A stretch of DNA of 64,000 nucleotides, taken from assembly GCF_001649575.2 (NCBI RefSeq), contig NC_051431.1, forward strand, positions 18,955,870 through 19,019,869, written 5' to 3'. Positions 12,440 to 24,399 of this stretch are shown here, in pieces; the stretch's first letter is position 1, and every line of letters begins with the position of its first letter. Source of the stretch: Kryptolebias marmoratus. Taxonomy: Eukaryota; Chordata; Actinopteri; Cyprinodontiformes; Rivulidae. A program made the translations under genes and the position numbers. Below the pieces are notes generated by a model, which saw nothing but the letters and a program-made list of their open reading frames with translations, was not told the origin of the DNA and searched no databases.

Positions 12440-13353
12440 CTGCTTGTTGTGATAATGTGTGTGAAACAAATAACAGCTCTAACCGTGATTATTGGGTGGG
12501 TTTATACTGGATAAACTACAAAATAACAATGTTTTACACGAGGTATTACTCCAGCAGCTGAGTCGAGACAACAGCAGGGTGACTTACAACTGTTTTCTTT
12601 CCCAGAGTTTTTTTTCTTCAAAGACCAAACTGCTTCGTCTTGTAGCCTGCTGCTGATTCTGCTGGCCGATGTATTTAACCCATCGTTTGACCTGGTCCAG
12701 TGGATCAATGTGGAGGAATGTGCACGTACTGGTGCAGCTCGCTCTCAACTGTAGTTTCAACTTTGTAGTCCTTTCAAAATAAAACTACGATGGCAGAAAT
12801 AGACGCAGGCTCACTTCAAGTTTTGGGGGCATTTTTATGGAAATGTAAAATGGTTATTAGGAAACAACTTGGCACATTACTGCTACCTCTGCTACCTACT
12901 ACTACCTGGTGCCAGTGGGGAATTAAAAAAAAATATATATTTTTTTTAAATGTCTATATTTTACCTACACTAAAATTTGAAAATCACCACCTATCTAAAT
13001 ATCAGTTGACTCAAAACTCAGTATCTCTCTCATACACTGGGGCCTGCTTCATGTGATTGTGCTTGCATGGCTGTCATCAGGCAGTGATTCATGTTGTGTG
13101 TCGTACCTCAAGGTCTTGCTCTCCAGCTGCAGACACACCTGTATCAGCAGCAGCGACGAGCAGAACATACAGCTGTTTGTGTTGCAGCTCGCAATGCCAT
13201 AATTGAGCTCTGCAGACGCGAACATCTTGTAGTGTGTTATCCTGTGTGTTATTTGAAAACAAGACATCCACACAAACATTCAGATACTGTCTCAGTCTGA
13301 GTTCTGTGTGCAGAAAGTTGACTGTTTCTTTTTCTCCCCCCTCTCTCTTTCAG

Positions 13354-13826
13354 GACTTTGCATTTTCAAGACTCCTTTCTCCAGATTATGCACCGTCTCC
13401 ATGGTAACAGGCCTCGGACAGAGACAGAAAAGACTGGTCCAGTCACATCCAGCCGACCTGACCCTGGACTCACTGAATGAGATTTTAACAGAAAAAAACA
13501 AACTTTACAGTCACTTCGTAATGCGATGCCTGCCTCCTGTGGACATATTTTTTTTGCCAGCTGTGATGTCGTTACTATGTGTCTCAAATGCCTGAAAAAC
13601 TAAACAATGCCTGAAATATTCAACTGTTTTAAGCTGACATAACAAAAAATTGGACATTATTTGTTTTTAATGAAAAATGCAAAGAACTTTTCTACAAACT
13701 CAGAAGAGGAGAGTTACTTTCTTTAGTTCAACATTTTCCTGGGTCACGATGTTTTGCTCCTCCGAAACAGGGCCGTAAACCGCTCAGCATCAGCTGGTCT
13801 GAAAGGACTCCTGCACCCGGGTCGGA
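13354..13826 (+). other. veph1: Candidate veph1 5' UTR with alternative acceptors
   Basis: Two splice acceptors precede the veph1 start codon. The one at 13353 (a long pyrimidine run, then CTCTCTCTTTCAG) is much stronger than the one at 13770 (CTCCTCCGAAACAG). The first coding exon could therefore begin at 13354 or 13771. If it begins at 13354, the leader contains a small upstream frame starting at ATG 13402. That frame (to 13593) has no recognisable homology to me. Confidence 0.35.
13395..13408 (+). promoter_or_regulatory. X-box-like RFX motif
   Basis: GTCTCCATGGTAAC fits the palindromic RFX X-box consensus (GTNNYYATRRNAAC) at every constrained position. It lies about 430 bp upstream of the veph1 start codon. 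RFX factors drive genes of ciliated cells. Any regulatory role here is inference. Confidence 0.4.
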
Positions 13827-13964
13827 ATGCACCAGCTGTTTAGTCAGGTGCTGGGCCAGAGGGATCTGTCCAGAGCAGGAGATCTGTTCTCTCTAGAGGA
13901 CACAGAGATCGAAGACTGTCTGTCTCAAGCTCTGGACCAGATCAAGGACATCTCCTGCTCACCT
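13827..13964 (+). CDS. veph1: veph1 coding exon 1 (residues 1-46)
   Basis: This is the start of Veph1, the vertebrate homologue of Drosophila Melted, a membrane-associated adaptor with a helical N-terminal region and a C-terminal PH domain. From family knowledge, it acts at the cell cortex and modulates growth-factor signalling (insulin/FOXO in flies, TGF-beta/SMAD in mammals). The translation begins [20 protein letters not shown], matching the conserved vertebrate N-terminus closely, which fixes the start at 13827. The exon ends in phase 0 at CCT|GTGAGT. The intron that follows is only 179 bp. Eight coding exons lie in the window, adding up to about 584 residues. The PH domain exons are outside it. 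Confidence 0.93.
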
Positions 13965-14110
13965 GTGAGTATGGCTTCTTAGCCCGGCAACCCACAAAAA
14001 CAGCTGATAATTATGCAAATAACTGCACGGCCAGTGTCATTTTTATGAATTATTTATTTTTTTATGCATATTTAACGCGCTTTGTCCTTAATTCAACATT
14101 GTATTTTTAA

Positions 14111-14479
<369 letters not shown>

Positions 14480-14739
14480 TAAGATTGCTTGTATTATTTT
14501 AATGTTTTGAAACTAGTGTGCTGTGTAAGAGACTTTAAAAACTACCTCAGGAGTCTTGTTGATTGTCTAAACTAGTTTTAGAGCTGCGCCAATAAACCTG
14601 CTAGTGACAGGAACTGGATGATTTTAGGCCTACGCTACTCCTCATATTCTTAAAGCCTGGATTTACTGCTGCGTTCACACCTCCCATCCTTGCACAGAGT
14701 TTTAGGTGGAAAAAAAAATTAGATTTTTAACAACTTTCC

Positions 14740-15360
14740 AAAGTGGAGCTTTTCAATGGACCACTTTGACCCAGAAATTCAATTTTAGGTTCCTTCATGT
14801 CAGCTGCAATTTATGAAGAGCTATTTCATTTAAAAATAAATCGTGTTACTTAAAAATTATTAATAAATATATCATTAAACAAGTAAATGTTCCTGTGATG
14901 TAAAACATTTAAATGTTTAGTTTTTTTCCCCAAGATTTATTTTTTATCTATTTCAGTATTTTTAAATGACACTTTTTATTTATTTATTCATTTAATTTTG
15001 AACAAAATGACGCTCCATAGGAATTATGCAGTTTTTTAGAAACAATGATGTAGCTCACTGTTTTGCTCATAAGCACCAATAATTTGTGCCCTAGAAACCA
15101 AAACAACACTTTTTGTTTTGCCATTTTTTAAATTCTGCGTCTGTCTTTGTTTATCCTGATCTTACCACCAATAAACTTTGATTGTGTGCTGAAATAGTTA
15201 GTAGTTAAATAAAATATAAATTGTATAAAAAATAAAACTGAAAAAAAAACAAACCCGAATTGATTTTGGAGAATCTTTAACCAAGCAATGAACGCTCTTT
15301 CTTTGTGTTTGATTTGTGGTTAATGTGAACATTCTCGCCATCTAGTGGTGCAGCCTGAGT
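14740..15360. repeat. Dispersed repeat family A, copy 3
   Basis: The most diverged or longest copy. It shares the GAACATTCTCGCCATCTAGT block (about 15327-15346), continuing GGTGCAGC, and a TTTATCCTGATC block with 2730-3060. Confidence 0.5.
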
Positions 15361-18307
15361 ATGTCAACATTTTGTCAGAATTGTGTGGATGCAGAAAAGA
15401 AAGTCTGTTTAACAAACATCCAGAGCAGTGGAGTCAGGACTTTAAGCTTGACTTGACTGATGACTGGTCCATCTGACATAATCCCCCCCAAATCATCTTT
15501 TTTTTTCTGTTTTTTTCCTGGTCAGTGAATGTTGCTAAATGACTAATTTTCTAGCCAATCTTTGTAGTGGCAGTTTTTACTGAGTGAGGAAGACTTGGAA
15601 TGAATGACATCTGTAAATTGATTAAAATGACAACAACATGTGTATGTTGTTAGTTGTAGTTCCTAGAGAGAAATCAGAATCGGCTAAACTTGAAATCCTC
15701 AGGTCAGAGCTTCACAGAAATCTGAAATTAGGACTGCAGTCAGTGCAGTAGTTATCTTTCTTGCAGAGAAATGATTTAGTTAAGTACAGAACTGGATTTA
15801 CAGTGTTTAAATACACTGCTTTCAGATTCAGACATTAACTGGATCCTAAAAGGAGATTGTTTTTATGTCAACACACCAAATTTATTTTTCTGTAATAACA
15901 AACTCTGCAGACTGAACTCAGCTCGGATGGTGCTTTTCCCGAGACGATCCTGACAGCAGCTATAATCGGGGCTCTTATCCGGCTGTCAGTGTTGATTTTC
16001 AGCCAACACCAATATATCATTTTAAAGCTTTTCTCATCCTGATGCACTGAGTTCAAACAGAGCATCACAGAACAAAGATGTATTACTGCATTTAAGTTTG
16101 TGTTTCTTATTGAAACAAACACTTTTATTATTTGTCTTTTGCTCTATTTTAGTTTTTTAAAACCTTTTAGCAAGGATGATGAGTTGGAAAATAGTTATAA
16201 TATGACTGATTGAGGAGGAGCCATGAGTGTCCTTTGATGCAGTGACATCTGTAACATGACCTTTTATGTCTTGTCTGTCAAAACACTTTTTTTTTCATCA
16301 AATTTAAGGGTTGGAAAGTACAGGTCATATTATTAGTCTGTAAGGGATATGATTTTGTAGTGCAGGGCCACAGCCCTGTAGGCCATTACATGGTTGTGCA
16401 CACAGCTTGCAAAACATATTCCTTTAGGGCTTTTAGTAAAAACCCATCAGGCTGAGCTGGAATTAAAGAAAAAAGTGATAGATTAAAACAAAGTATTTGC
16501 ACAAAGTGATATGAAGAGCTCTCTATACGAAGCGATTAAATATATTAGATATTCATAGGTAGTTTTAAGCTTTAAAGCAGTTGTACTAATAGCTTTTGAA
16601 GAGACTCGAACATGTAAATTTAAAGCTTGCCTAATTTGCTCATCATACGGCTAAAACTCGAGAGCTTAAACGCAAAGAGGCTTCGTCTTTGACCTTTTTC
16701 ATCCTCTCTCAACGTTTCTTCTGGAATAGGAATGTGTTAATACCTCTCTAATGAGGCTTATTCTTCAGAAAAGCCACATTCGCACGGTACCACATGCGGA
16801 GGTGAGGCTGAAACGTCTGACAGCTCCAAGCAGAGCTCCTGAGTGGCGCGGTGACTCCAGGAGCTACGAGAAGAACACTTTAGTCTGCTCTGAAAGGCGG
16901 AAGTCTGTCTCCTTTGTCTCTGATCTGTTTGAATCAGTCTTTGCCTTTTTGTCAGTTTGAATTCACACAAGCACTTGTCTTATCATTCCTGAAAGAAGAG
17001 ATTTAAATAACATTGTGACATGCAAAATATGAACAGGAATATCTGCCTTACAGTGGAATCTTTACCATACAGATAAAATGTGCAGAATTTGAATTTGATC
17101 TTCTTGAGAAGCAAAAAGAGAGACATGAGGATAAGTTAAACATCAACTCAAGGTCTCTGCTGACTTAAAACCACTGTCTACTGCAGGGGTGGACATGTCA
17201 GTATTTCTTCTGTCAGCTCAAGATTAAAAGAGGCAACTTTTAGACACTTTAAAAATCATTTATTTTAGCATGATTCCTTCGTTTGATGCTGCTAGTTTTG
17301 CCTGGCAGAGTAAACTGAGGTCTGTTTTAGGTCTAAAGGTGTAGATTTACATTTGGACTTTCGTCTGTGTTTACTTAAAGATCATTCCTGTATATTCAGA
17401 TTAATTGTGCAGCCTTCCCTATTAAAAGCAACACGATGTGCGCTACATTGTTAGATGAGATTTAACTGTCTGTTGGGAAAGAAACATTTTTGTTGTCCCT
17501 GCACTGCCATCATGTGGCTGATTAGAAGCACTGCACAGACAAAGTAAAATCACTCCAACTTTAATAAATATTGGATTTAAATACACTGTGTGTGTTCTGA
17601 ACCACAAGCAGATGTGGTAGTTTTGGGTGCGAAGTTAAAAAAATGACAGCAAATGAAGCGTGACCACGTGTTTTGTGTCTGACCATCCTCTGGAGGGTGC
17701 TAGAGCATTTTAAAACTCATTCATCCATCAGTCGAGAGACTTTTTGATATAAAGCAGCCTTTATCTGTCTTCCATGGTATATGCTCGCAATAAAAGCTTC
17801 TGATAGAGCTTCTGACACTCTTTTCATTGGTTTTGGGAAGCAACCTAAAAATGTATGAGGAATCAGTTTTAAACAAAACCTTAATATCAGCAAGTGTGAA
17901 TGAAAAGTAGTAACTTAATCTTTGTCAAACTTAATCTCTGTCAAACTAATTCCTGCTCTTGTTACTGCAGCTAAAACACTGATACTCAAAGGTTCAAAAG
18001 GACTTCCCAAACATTTAAATGTGCTAATGTAGTCCTCCTGCTTTGCACGCATCTAACAGGTTTGCAGGTACCTGGAAACGTATCGTTCGAGGCTTAAAAA
18101 ACGAAAAAAAAGGAACAAGCAAAAAATCTGAAGGAGTTAGTGCTTCAGACAGTTCTGATTGTATGGTCAGTAGTAAATAACAGCACGATCAATGGTGTGA
18201 TTATGAGCACAACTTCCTGTTTGCTGTGTTTGTGTATTGGGCCCTTCTCGTTGCCTTTCTCCTGAACACGTGACCCCAAAACTGAGCCTCTTCTCTCTCT
18301 CCTACAG

Positions 18308-18482
18308 AACTACAGCTGTCCGTCGGTCATGGTGCTGGCTGTCCCGGTGGCGGTGCGCTTCCTGCAGAGGGGGAACAGGGAGCTGAGCAGGAACATGTCC
18401 AGTTATCTCTCCCTGGCCACTATAGCCAAGGCGGATCTGCTGGCTGAACACACAGAGGCCATAACACTCAGTGTGTTGGGAG
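18308..18482 (+). CDS. veph1: veph1 coding exon 3 (residues 120-177)
   Basis: Starts after CTCTCCTACAG and encodes [20 protein letters not shown], continuing through [20 protein letters not shown], all typical of Veph1. It ends in phase 1 (GGA G|GTAGGA), and the split Gly codon is completed 29 kb downstream at 47790. The long intron that follows contains the whole ptx3 gene on the other strand. Confidence 0.95.
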
Positions 18483-21400
18483 GTAGGAGCCTCAGACACA
18501 TGACCACACACACAAAAAAAAGAAGACTTTTCCCTCACTTTATTTTCTGTTGTGCACTGTTGGAGTATAAAAAGAAGAAAGAACGAGTGTTGCAGAAAAG
18601 CAGTATGTTTTCCAATATAAGCCATTGTGGGCATAATTGTGCTTATTTAGTTGTGGACAGTTGACATGTGGCTGCGGCTAGTACGAGTGGTTCTTGTGGG
18701 CTCGTTCCATAAGGGATTTCAGCAGACCTGAAGCAATCAGATCGAATGTTTACTAGTGTGGAAAAAGGAAATTCTGCTGTAATCAGAACTTGTGTAATCA
18801 AACCACTGAGGATAATAATGATGGTAAACTGCAGCTGCTACTAATCACTGTGGGTAAAGTTCTTGTTTATGTCCTCTGGGATGGCACGCTCTTTATCACA
18901 CATCACCAATGGCGATAGAGCGGCAGCCTTTTTGCCCAAGTCTGTGACAACCTTTCCTGTTAGGGAAATATCTCATAAACCACTGGATGGATTTTAATGA
19001 ATGATTATGCTAAGAGTGAAGGCTGCGTCACACAACGTTTGTGTTTATGTGGAATTTTCTACTTTAGTAACACAAAGACAAACTGATTACTGTGCTGACA
19101 TTTGAAACTGTCTTTAACATTTATTATTCGCAGTTGGTTAGGTTAGTTCGATTAGCAACTCTGTGTTGTTTATTTTGGTCAGAGTTGCCAACATTTCCTA
19201 ATCCAACACGTGACGTGACAAGTAAAGGTTAAAATCCCCAAAGCCCTCCTGTTGTCTCCTGAAGTCTCCTTGCTCTTAAAGTCAGCTGGACTTTTATTGC
19301 CATCTGCTTAAGGGGCAGCTGGTACTTAAATGGAAGCTCTCCTTTTATTTGAACAACAGATAGAAAATAAATTTGTAGAAAAAACATTATCCATTCAGTA
19401 GCCCTTCCTTTGATAGCACATGCAGCTAATTCTTTAGTCTGCTTCACTCAGTAAAAACATATACTCTTTTTACATACAGGTATTTTGTTCATTTGTTCTT
19501 CTGGAAGTGGTGCTGCGTGATCTTGTGAAAGAAACCCAATCTTTGAAAACAGTTTCATAACAAAAGAAAATAAAAAGCCAAGAGTTGATTATCGTGAGCA
19601 GATTTGGCAAATGTGGAGCCGAGGAGAATTAATGTAACACAGCAGCTTGTGTCACTAGAAATGTGAAAACTATTTGGATATAACAACATGGGTAAAGTGT
19701 GTAGATATACACACTACACAAATAAGATTTGCATATTACACATGTAGAAATTTGATGTTTTTTTACTCTACACATGACCTCATTTGAATTCGGTTAATTA
19801 AAAAGTGCTCTTTACAGAGCACAGTAAGGACATAATCTGGTTAATCATGAGCTCAGAAACTTGCCTACTGTTTTAACTTAAATACTTTTGTCTTACTTGA
19901 CTTTTTAAATTGAAATCAAACAGTTTACATCTGGCTAATATGCTACCACAGTTAGCTGTCCGGTTGTTTTCCTGTGTTAGTTGACTGATCAAAAACAAAA
20001 CCATTGACCTCTCACTGCTGTTCTACAGTATTCTGCAGTGCTTTGATGAATTACAGAAGGGAATAAGATTGAATAAGAGAGGAGGAAATCCAACATAGCT
20101 ATATCATTTAATGTGTTTTATTAAATTTTAAACTTCATCCCTCCACACACACACACACACACACACGCGCGTATATCAGGTTCCTGAATGTTGGTCACAC
20201 GAGGGACATATATAGTTTCTTTCTAAAAGATTTATGAGACCCCCAAAGCCATCGCATGATGTAACACTGCTCGACACTTCTTCACACTAATACAGTTTTT
20301 TTTTGGTGAGGGAAGCAGACTGGAAATAAAGGTTAAGAAGGAAAGTTTCAGCTGACATCCATACAGGAAAAGAAACACAGAACAGCAATATAAAAGTATT
20401 TTTAACTCAGTTTATTGATGCATTTTACTACGCTAAGCTGTGCATTCTTAAAGTCATGTAACACATCCTATCACAGCTGAAGGTTACTCTTTATTTATCA
20501 TTTGTAAATTGCATTTAAATCTAAATTATGGCTCTTATAGTACGACTTTTGTATGTTCATTGTATCATTACAGCACCAACATTTGTTTATGAACATTTAT
20601 TTAAAAAGCACCTATGACCATTTTAAAGTCTCTGAAGAACTTTACATACACTTTGGTCTGTGAGAAGAAAACAAAAAGGCTGAAGCACTAATCACACCAC
20701 TGTTGTGCTTACTTTAAGATGAACAAAAACAAATGTTAGAGTTCTTGTTAGTTCCTTTCTAAGATTTTACACGTTTGTCTTTCAATGCTCAGATGTTCTC
20801 AGAAAACTTTACTGTGAATTTGTGCAAAAAATGCCCACTTTTTAAGAGCTTAAACATATTTGTTTATCTTCCAGAGTGCTTTGGGACACTAATACAGCGG
20901 TTGTGTTTGAATGTTTTTGTGTACCTACACTTATTTTATACAGTGGCAAAGATTTGTCAGCCTCCAGGTGTCTAGTTAAAATGTATTAAATTAAAAAAAA
21001 AGATGAAATTCAACACGACTTGGTGGAGAGCGTGATTACAGGGAGTGCAGTTTTACATTTCCCTGAGCGGTTTTAAATCCGAACTCGGCTGGTTTAAATT
21101 CTCATCCCTGACTGCGTTTCCCCGCTGAGGCTCATCTACTGCTCTCTGACCGTTTCAACCTCTTTTTCAACAAGCCGGCTGCATGGCTCGGTTCTGAAAT
21201 CCTAACGTAAACACACGGATGAAGCCGATGATGGGTTGGGTACGTGAGCGCGCAGGATGTATGGACTGCACACATGTGTGTTCGTTACTGACGCCAGAGC
21301 ATGACTGCATGGCCACGTAGACTCCTTTTTCTCTTTCATGCGTTCTTCGGAAAGCATTACGTTGGAATGACACTGTTTGTAATAAGTGTTTACACTGATC

Positions 21401-22732
21401 CATGTATACTGAGATTTGCGAGCAAACACGTGTGTGACTTAGCTACAGAAGGCCAGCAGCCAGCAGGATTCAGAGTGAAGGCTTTATGGCTACAGCAGGA
21501 TTCAGTCATCATCAAAAGCCTCACTCAGACGTACACATTTACAACATGTGAGCTTACTTTGACCCCACAGGGATTTAGTACTAAGAGTTCCTTCCATCTC
21601 AGAGTAAAACACGATCTTAAGGTAAAACTGATGTCTGGAATGTGTCATCGGTGAAAATTATTTGTCTTTTGTGGCCACGCTGCTGCAAACCATATGTAGT
21701 TTCTGTATTCTGGTTTCTGAAAATGGGGCTCAGAGGGTTGGATCAAATGGCAGGGAGTGTGAGAAGTGTTTTTGTTTGTGACCAGTGAGCCGTGCAGCCA
21801 CATTTTGAGCGGCCGCTTTTTGAAAATTACAGCCTATTTTTGTCTGCACGGCTGCGCACATTGTTTTATTGCCCACCATCTCGTATGGCAAGTTGTTTGT
21901 GTATTTATTCGACATCCTTGATACCAAGCAGCATTTTCTCCCACTCGTTTGGACACATGGGGCTTTACATCACAGGAGAGCTCCTGCCCAGGTGTCAAAA
22001 TACAGCTCTAAAATGTAAGAAAATTAAACTGAGATGGGTTTGAGATGCCTGCAACAACTCAGTCACTATTTTGAGAGTCAATATTTTTAACATGTTCAAA
22101 CTTCAAGCTTCTTTGGAAGCCTCTCTCACTCCTGTGAGGAAACTGTGAACCACTGAGCATGTCCATCCATCCGTTTTCAGCTGAAGACCTCACCAAGAAC
22201 CAGCAAAGATTATTCTTTATATTATTATTTGACATTGTTCTGGGGTTCTTCTTCCACTGTGTAGGGGGTCCTGATTCAGTCTTTTTGACTGGAGTTTATA
22301 CAGGAAGCACCCCCTTTTCTCAAACTGACACAATTTCCTGAGGTTTTATTGAGTTGCTTGCCACTTGTGTTGGTCAGAATTGGACAGTAATATAGTACAT
22401 CACTCTTCTTGATCTCAACATTGGGGCTGTTTTTATTGCAGGTTTTAGAGGACAGTCCAAAATGCTTGACTCTGCCTCTCCCTTCTTTTCCTTTCTTTTA
22501 CTATTGTTTGGACAGACACAAATTACATTTAATAATCCTGTAATTCCTTTTTTTACTTCTTTCTTCATGCTTGAGTTTGTAGTCATGTCAAACACACAGA
22601 TTTACGCCTTTAAGAAAAAAATAAAGATATTTTATAACATGCAACCTTAAGGAGACTTTATAGGTGAATGTGCTCTTGTTAATCGAGAGAAAAGACATTT
22701 ATCCAGCAAAATAGATACTTAAACTTGACATG
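18483..22732 (+). other. veph1 large intron, left arm
   Basis: AT-rich intronic sequence between veph1 coding exon 3 and the 3' end of ptx3. It contains a CA microsatellite at 20144-20166 and no frame with recognisable coding features. A segment near 18900-19020 resembles fish interspersed repeats (TCTCATAAACCACTGGATGG) but is too short to classify. Confidence 0.55.
20144..20166. repeat. (CA)n microsatellite
   Basis: Pure CA run in the large veph1 intron. Confidence 0.9.
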
Positions 22733-22738
22733 TTTATT
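22733..22738 (-). terminator. ptx3: Candidate ptx3 poly(A) signal
   Basis: AATAAA on the minus strand, about 1.0 kb past the ptx3 stop codon and followed by T-rich sequence. An ATTAAA near 22993-22998 is an alternative. The stretch 22739-23761 would be the 3' UTR. It is AT-rich and holds no other gene that I can see. Confidence 0.35.
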
Positions 22739-23761
22739 CATACTTTGCTTTCCATTCATCCACACATACTATGCAAAAATATTTATGTACAAAATACATT
22801 CTTTTCACACAAACAATAACAATTTACAGTAAATTACAATCAACTTAGCCATACAAGATTAGAAATAAAAGATAAGAATGTAAACATTTTCCTCACAATC
22901 TTAAAACAAATCTAAAACAAACAGTTTTACACACAATCCTGCAAAGAAATGGGACAAAAATTGAATTTGACGTAACATATTACTATAAACGCTTTAATAA
23001 GTTTAGGTTTTGTGATATAAGTGTTTTGAAATCTTTCACATATTTAGAAAATCAAAAACATACATATTCTAAAGTTGTTGCTTAAAATAAAACAAGTACA
23101 GCATATGTTTATCATGTGTGTATTACATGTGTACGACAGCATTTAAAATAAAATTCATGACCGAGTTGTTTTTGCCTGCAGTTGTAACAATGTAATAACG
23201 GCAAATAGCTCTACAAGACTACACAGACAGGAAAGTAAAGTCTTTCATTTTGCCATTTAAAAACATGTAGAAATAAGTTTTGATTGTACCTCTCATTTCT
23301 GTACAAACCTTGGAAAAAGAAAGGAAAAATGACATTTAGAGAATAATCTCTGATCATTGTCTGTGCCCTTCTCTTTCCCCTCTTCTTGGCTGTCTGGTCA
23401 TTATTCTGTTTAGTGGCTCAGAAGCTGCTTAATAAAAGACTCTTGCCTTGCACTCTAATTAAGTCTTTGGTAAATGTTGCTTGCAGCATGTTTCCTGGAA
23501 AAATGCAGCATGTGTGTAATGGAAAGAGTTCAAAATGATATGTTAAAAAACAAAAGAAAACTGCAGTCTTTCACAGCATTGGCGTTTTCCCCATTTAGCT
23601 TTCATAATAATATGAATAAAGATGATTCCAGTCTTCATAATAAAACAGTTAAAATGTGTAACTATAGTGACAAAGTTGATAAAATTAGTTTTAAGTGACT
23701 GTTTCAGCTTGAAATCTTACTGAATTTCTATGGTGTTGAAAATGATCACGAACAGGATGAA

Positions 23762-24399
23762 TCAGTAGATGAACTGAGCCCCTCCATGTGGCACCATCTC
23801 CGTTACGCCCCACTCCACCGCGTTCCCCCTATGCTGACAGCCCTGGCCTTGCTGCAGAGCCATCCGGGAAATTTCCTCCTCCGACAGCACCCTGTCCCAC
23901 ATGTTCACCGCCGTCATCTTCCCGGCAAACGCCACCTTGGGATCAAACGTCGCCTCGAAGCCTGTAACGCCGCTCCCGCAGCAGCCGTTTCTCTCCTGCC
24001 CCAGCTGGAGCGTGCCTCCGGCGGGTAAGACGTGTCCCTCGGCCACCCCGGCTGAGTACGCCACCTTCACGCCGTCTACCCACAAGGTCGCCAGGCCCTG
24101 CTCAGAGGACCAAGCTCCGCACAGGTGGATCCACTGTCCCTGGTTCACCACGCCCGCTGCCTCCACCAGGTGAGCTTCCCCTCCGACGGTGAAAAGGGCG
24201 GAGGTATGGGCGAGCAGCAGCTGGATCTCATACGGGTTCTGGCGGTTTCCGTAAGAGAAGAGCACAGTTTTGTTGGAGACTATGGTCGGCTTGGCCCACA
24301 TGCAGACAGTGAAGGAGGACAGGGACAGAGGGACATCTGGAAGGACAGCAGTGTAGATGCGACGGGAGCGCATAGGGAAGAGCAGCGCCATCTCACAAC
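23762..24399 (-). CDS. ptx3: ptx3 exon 4: pentraxin domain (residues 246-456) and stop
   Basis: This encodes the whole C-terminal pentraxin domain of PTX3, a secreted long pentraxin. From family knowledge, PTX3 is a soluble pattern-recognition protein that binds microbes, C1q and matrix partners and assembles into multimers. The translation starts CEMALLFPMRSRRIYTAVLP and ends HGGAQFIY, as in vertebrate PTX3. The domain cysteines are present: CEM at the start, HLCG, the NGCC pair, and GCQHRG near the end. A sequon NKT at residue 287 matches the known PTX3 glycosylation site. The pentraxin signature reads HLCGAWSS (residues 336-343), with Ala where the family pattern has Ser/Thr. The acceptor is TGCTCAG|GT and the split Gly codon joins exon 3 in phase. 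Confidence 0.95.

Larger units (their letters stand above)
420..13770 (+). other. veph1: Putative veph1 intron 1, repeat-rich
   Basis: This is about 13 kb between the candidate first exon and the first coding exon. It holds the nested hAT pair (1668-2386), an hAT MITE (5766-5989), two copies of a dispersed repeat (about 2730-3060 and 6290-6640), a common fish interspersed repeat (about 8930-9245), a gap-containing hAT-like element (11514-12439) and several CA/GT microsatellites. A short hAT-like remnant may lie near 8408-8480. I see no convincing protein-coding exon in the remainder (for example 3200-5700, 6700-8900 and 9700-11500). Confidence 0.5.
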
